Shown here: positions 6,317-6,602 of the stretch, one piece after another
Numbering within the stretch: the stretch's first letter is position 1
How the letters are laid out: the number at the start of each line of letters is the position of its first letter
NCBI GenBank assembly: GCA_023452965.1
Contig: JAEXUU010000468.1
Location: 1 to 6,602, forward strand
Direction of reading: 5' to 3'
DNA length: 6,602 nt
Source of the DNA: Pseudomonadota bacterium
Lineage (GTDB): Bacteria > Pseudomonadota > Alphaproteobacteria > Rhizobiales > Beijerinckiaceae
Translations under genes and position numbers: made by a program
The notes under the pieces: model-generated
Told to the model about the DNA's origin: nothing
Databases searched by the model: none
Seen by the model: the letters and a program-made list of their open reading frames with translations, nothing else

Positions 6317-6602
6317 TTACTTGGCCTGGTAGGTAACGCCGGAGATCGGCGCGACGGCGCGGTTGTAGACCTCGACGCAGCGGGCGCCGCAACGCTCGAT
6401 GAACTGCGGCAGGATCGCCGAGGTCAGGGTGGCGCGCAGCACATCCTGGTCGGCCTGGACCGGGCGGAACAGGCCCATCGGCTTGGCTTCGACCACCTTG
6501 CCGATCTTGCAGCCGGCCTTGTCGCCGCTGTTGCAGGCGAGACCGTCCTCGGTGGTCTCCTCGCCGAGCTTCCATTGGGCGTCCTCGACCTCCATCATCG
6601 TG
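6317..6602 (-). CDS. Second TRAP solute-binding protein (DctP family), 3' part
   Basis: These are the C-terminal 95 residues of a DctP-type binding protein; the frame stays open to the window edge, so the start lies outside. By hand alignment, 56 of the last 92 residues (about 61%) equal the end of the complete DctP next to it. Shared are the VED.QW..G helix, TEDG.AC, GCKIG, both cysteines of RCG.RC, and the ending VAPI.GV.Y.A followed by a basic residue. It is therefore a tandem paralogue, not a fragment of the same gene: it has its own TAA stop (6319-6317) and 100 nt separate the two. It is the upstream gene and probably shares an operon with dctP, dctQ and dctM. Whether it binds the same ligand cannot be judged, because the ligand-binding part is not in view. 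Confidence 0.9.
   Translation of the reverse strand, partial: TMMEVEDAQWKLGEETTEDGLACNSGDKAGCKIGKVVEAKPMGLFRPVQADQDVLRATLTSAILPQFIERCGARCVEVYNRAVAPISGVTYQAK

Noticed and set aside
5080..6336. Open frame of 418 codons on the plus strand opposite dctP
   Set aside because: It covers a certain dctP gene on the other strand, has Arg/Asp/Gly-rich composition, and shows no ribosome site or recognisable domain.
5146..6602. The two DctP sequences as one gene split by a frameshift
   Set aside because: Both end with their own stop after the same C-terminal region, so they are duplicate genes rather than halves of one.

Overview
The window is GC-rich, densely coding DNA with strong codon-position bias. 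It most resembles an alphaproteobacterium of the Rhizobiales (a Bosea-, Methylobacterium- or Bradyrhizobium-like genome). The basis is base composition, two uptake systems side by side, and a palindromic intergenic element of a type common in such genomes. The genus is an inference.

Left half, + strand (1-2420): one ABC importer cassette of the nitrate/taurine/sulfonate/thiamine-precursor (NitT/TauT) type. It runs from the 3' part of a permease (1-447), through a secreted SsuA/THI5-like binding protein (517-1509), to an ATPase with all nucleotide-binding motifs (1638-2420). A 93-bp imperfect palindrome (1524-1616) fills most of the gap between binding protein and ATPase. The substrate cannot be read from the sequence.

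Right half, - strand (6602-2434): a TRAP transporter operon, read right to left. It holds the 3' end of one DctP-type binding protein (6317-6602), a complete paralogous DctP (5146-6216), the small membrane subunit DctQ (4490-5131), the large membrane subunit DctM (3114-4493) and a DUF2848 protein (2434-3111). The last three are tightly packed: DctP-DctQ gap 14 nt, DctQ/DctM ATGA overlap, DctM-DUF2848 gap 2 nt. DctP captures a ligand, probably a carboxylate, in the periplasm, and DctQM imports it with a sodium gradient. The DUF2848 protein may act on the imported compound; this is inferred from gene order and a loose resemblance to fumarylacetoacetate-hydrolase-type motifs.

The two operons converge and their stop codons are only 13 nt apart. 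No RNA gene, CRISPR array, insertion sequence or phage gene was seen, and no gene-free stretch exceeds 130 bp. I do not see a clearly new system. The points worth a second look are the tandem DctP paralogues feeding one DctQM pair, the DUF2848 partner, the palindrome inside the ABC operon, and the dyad-rich gap upstream of the complete dctP.
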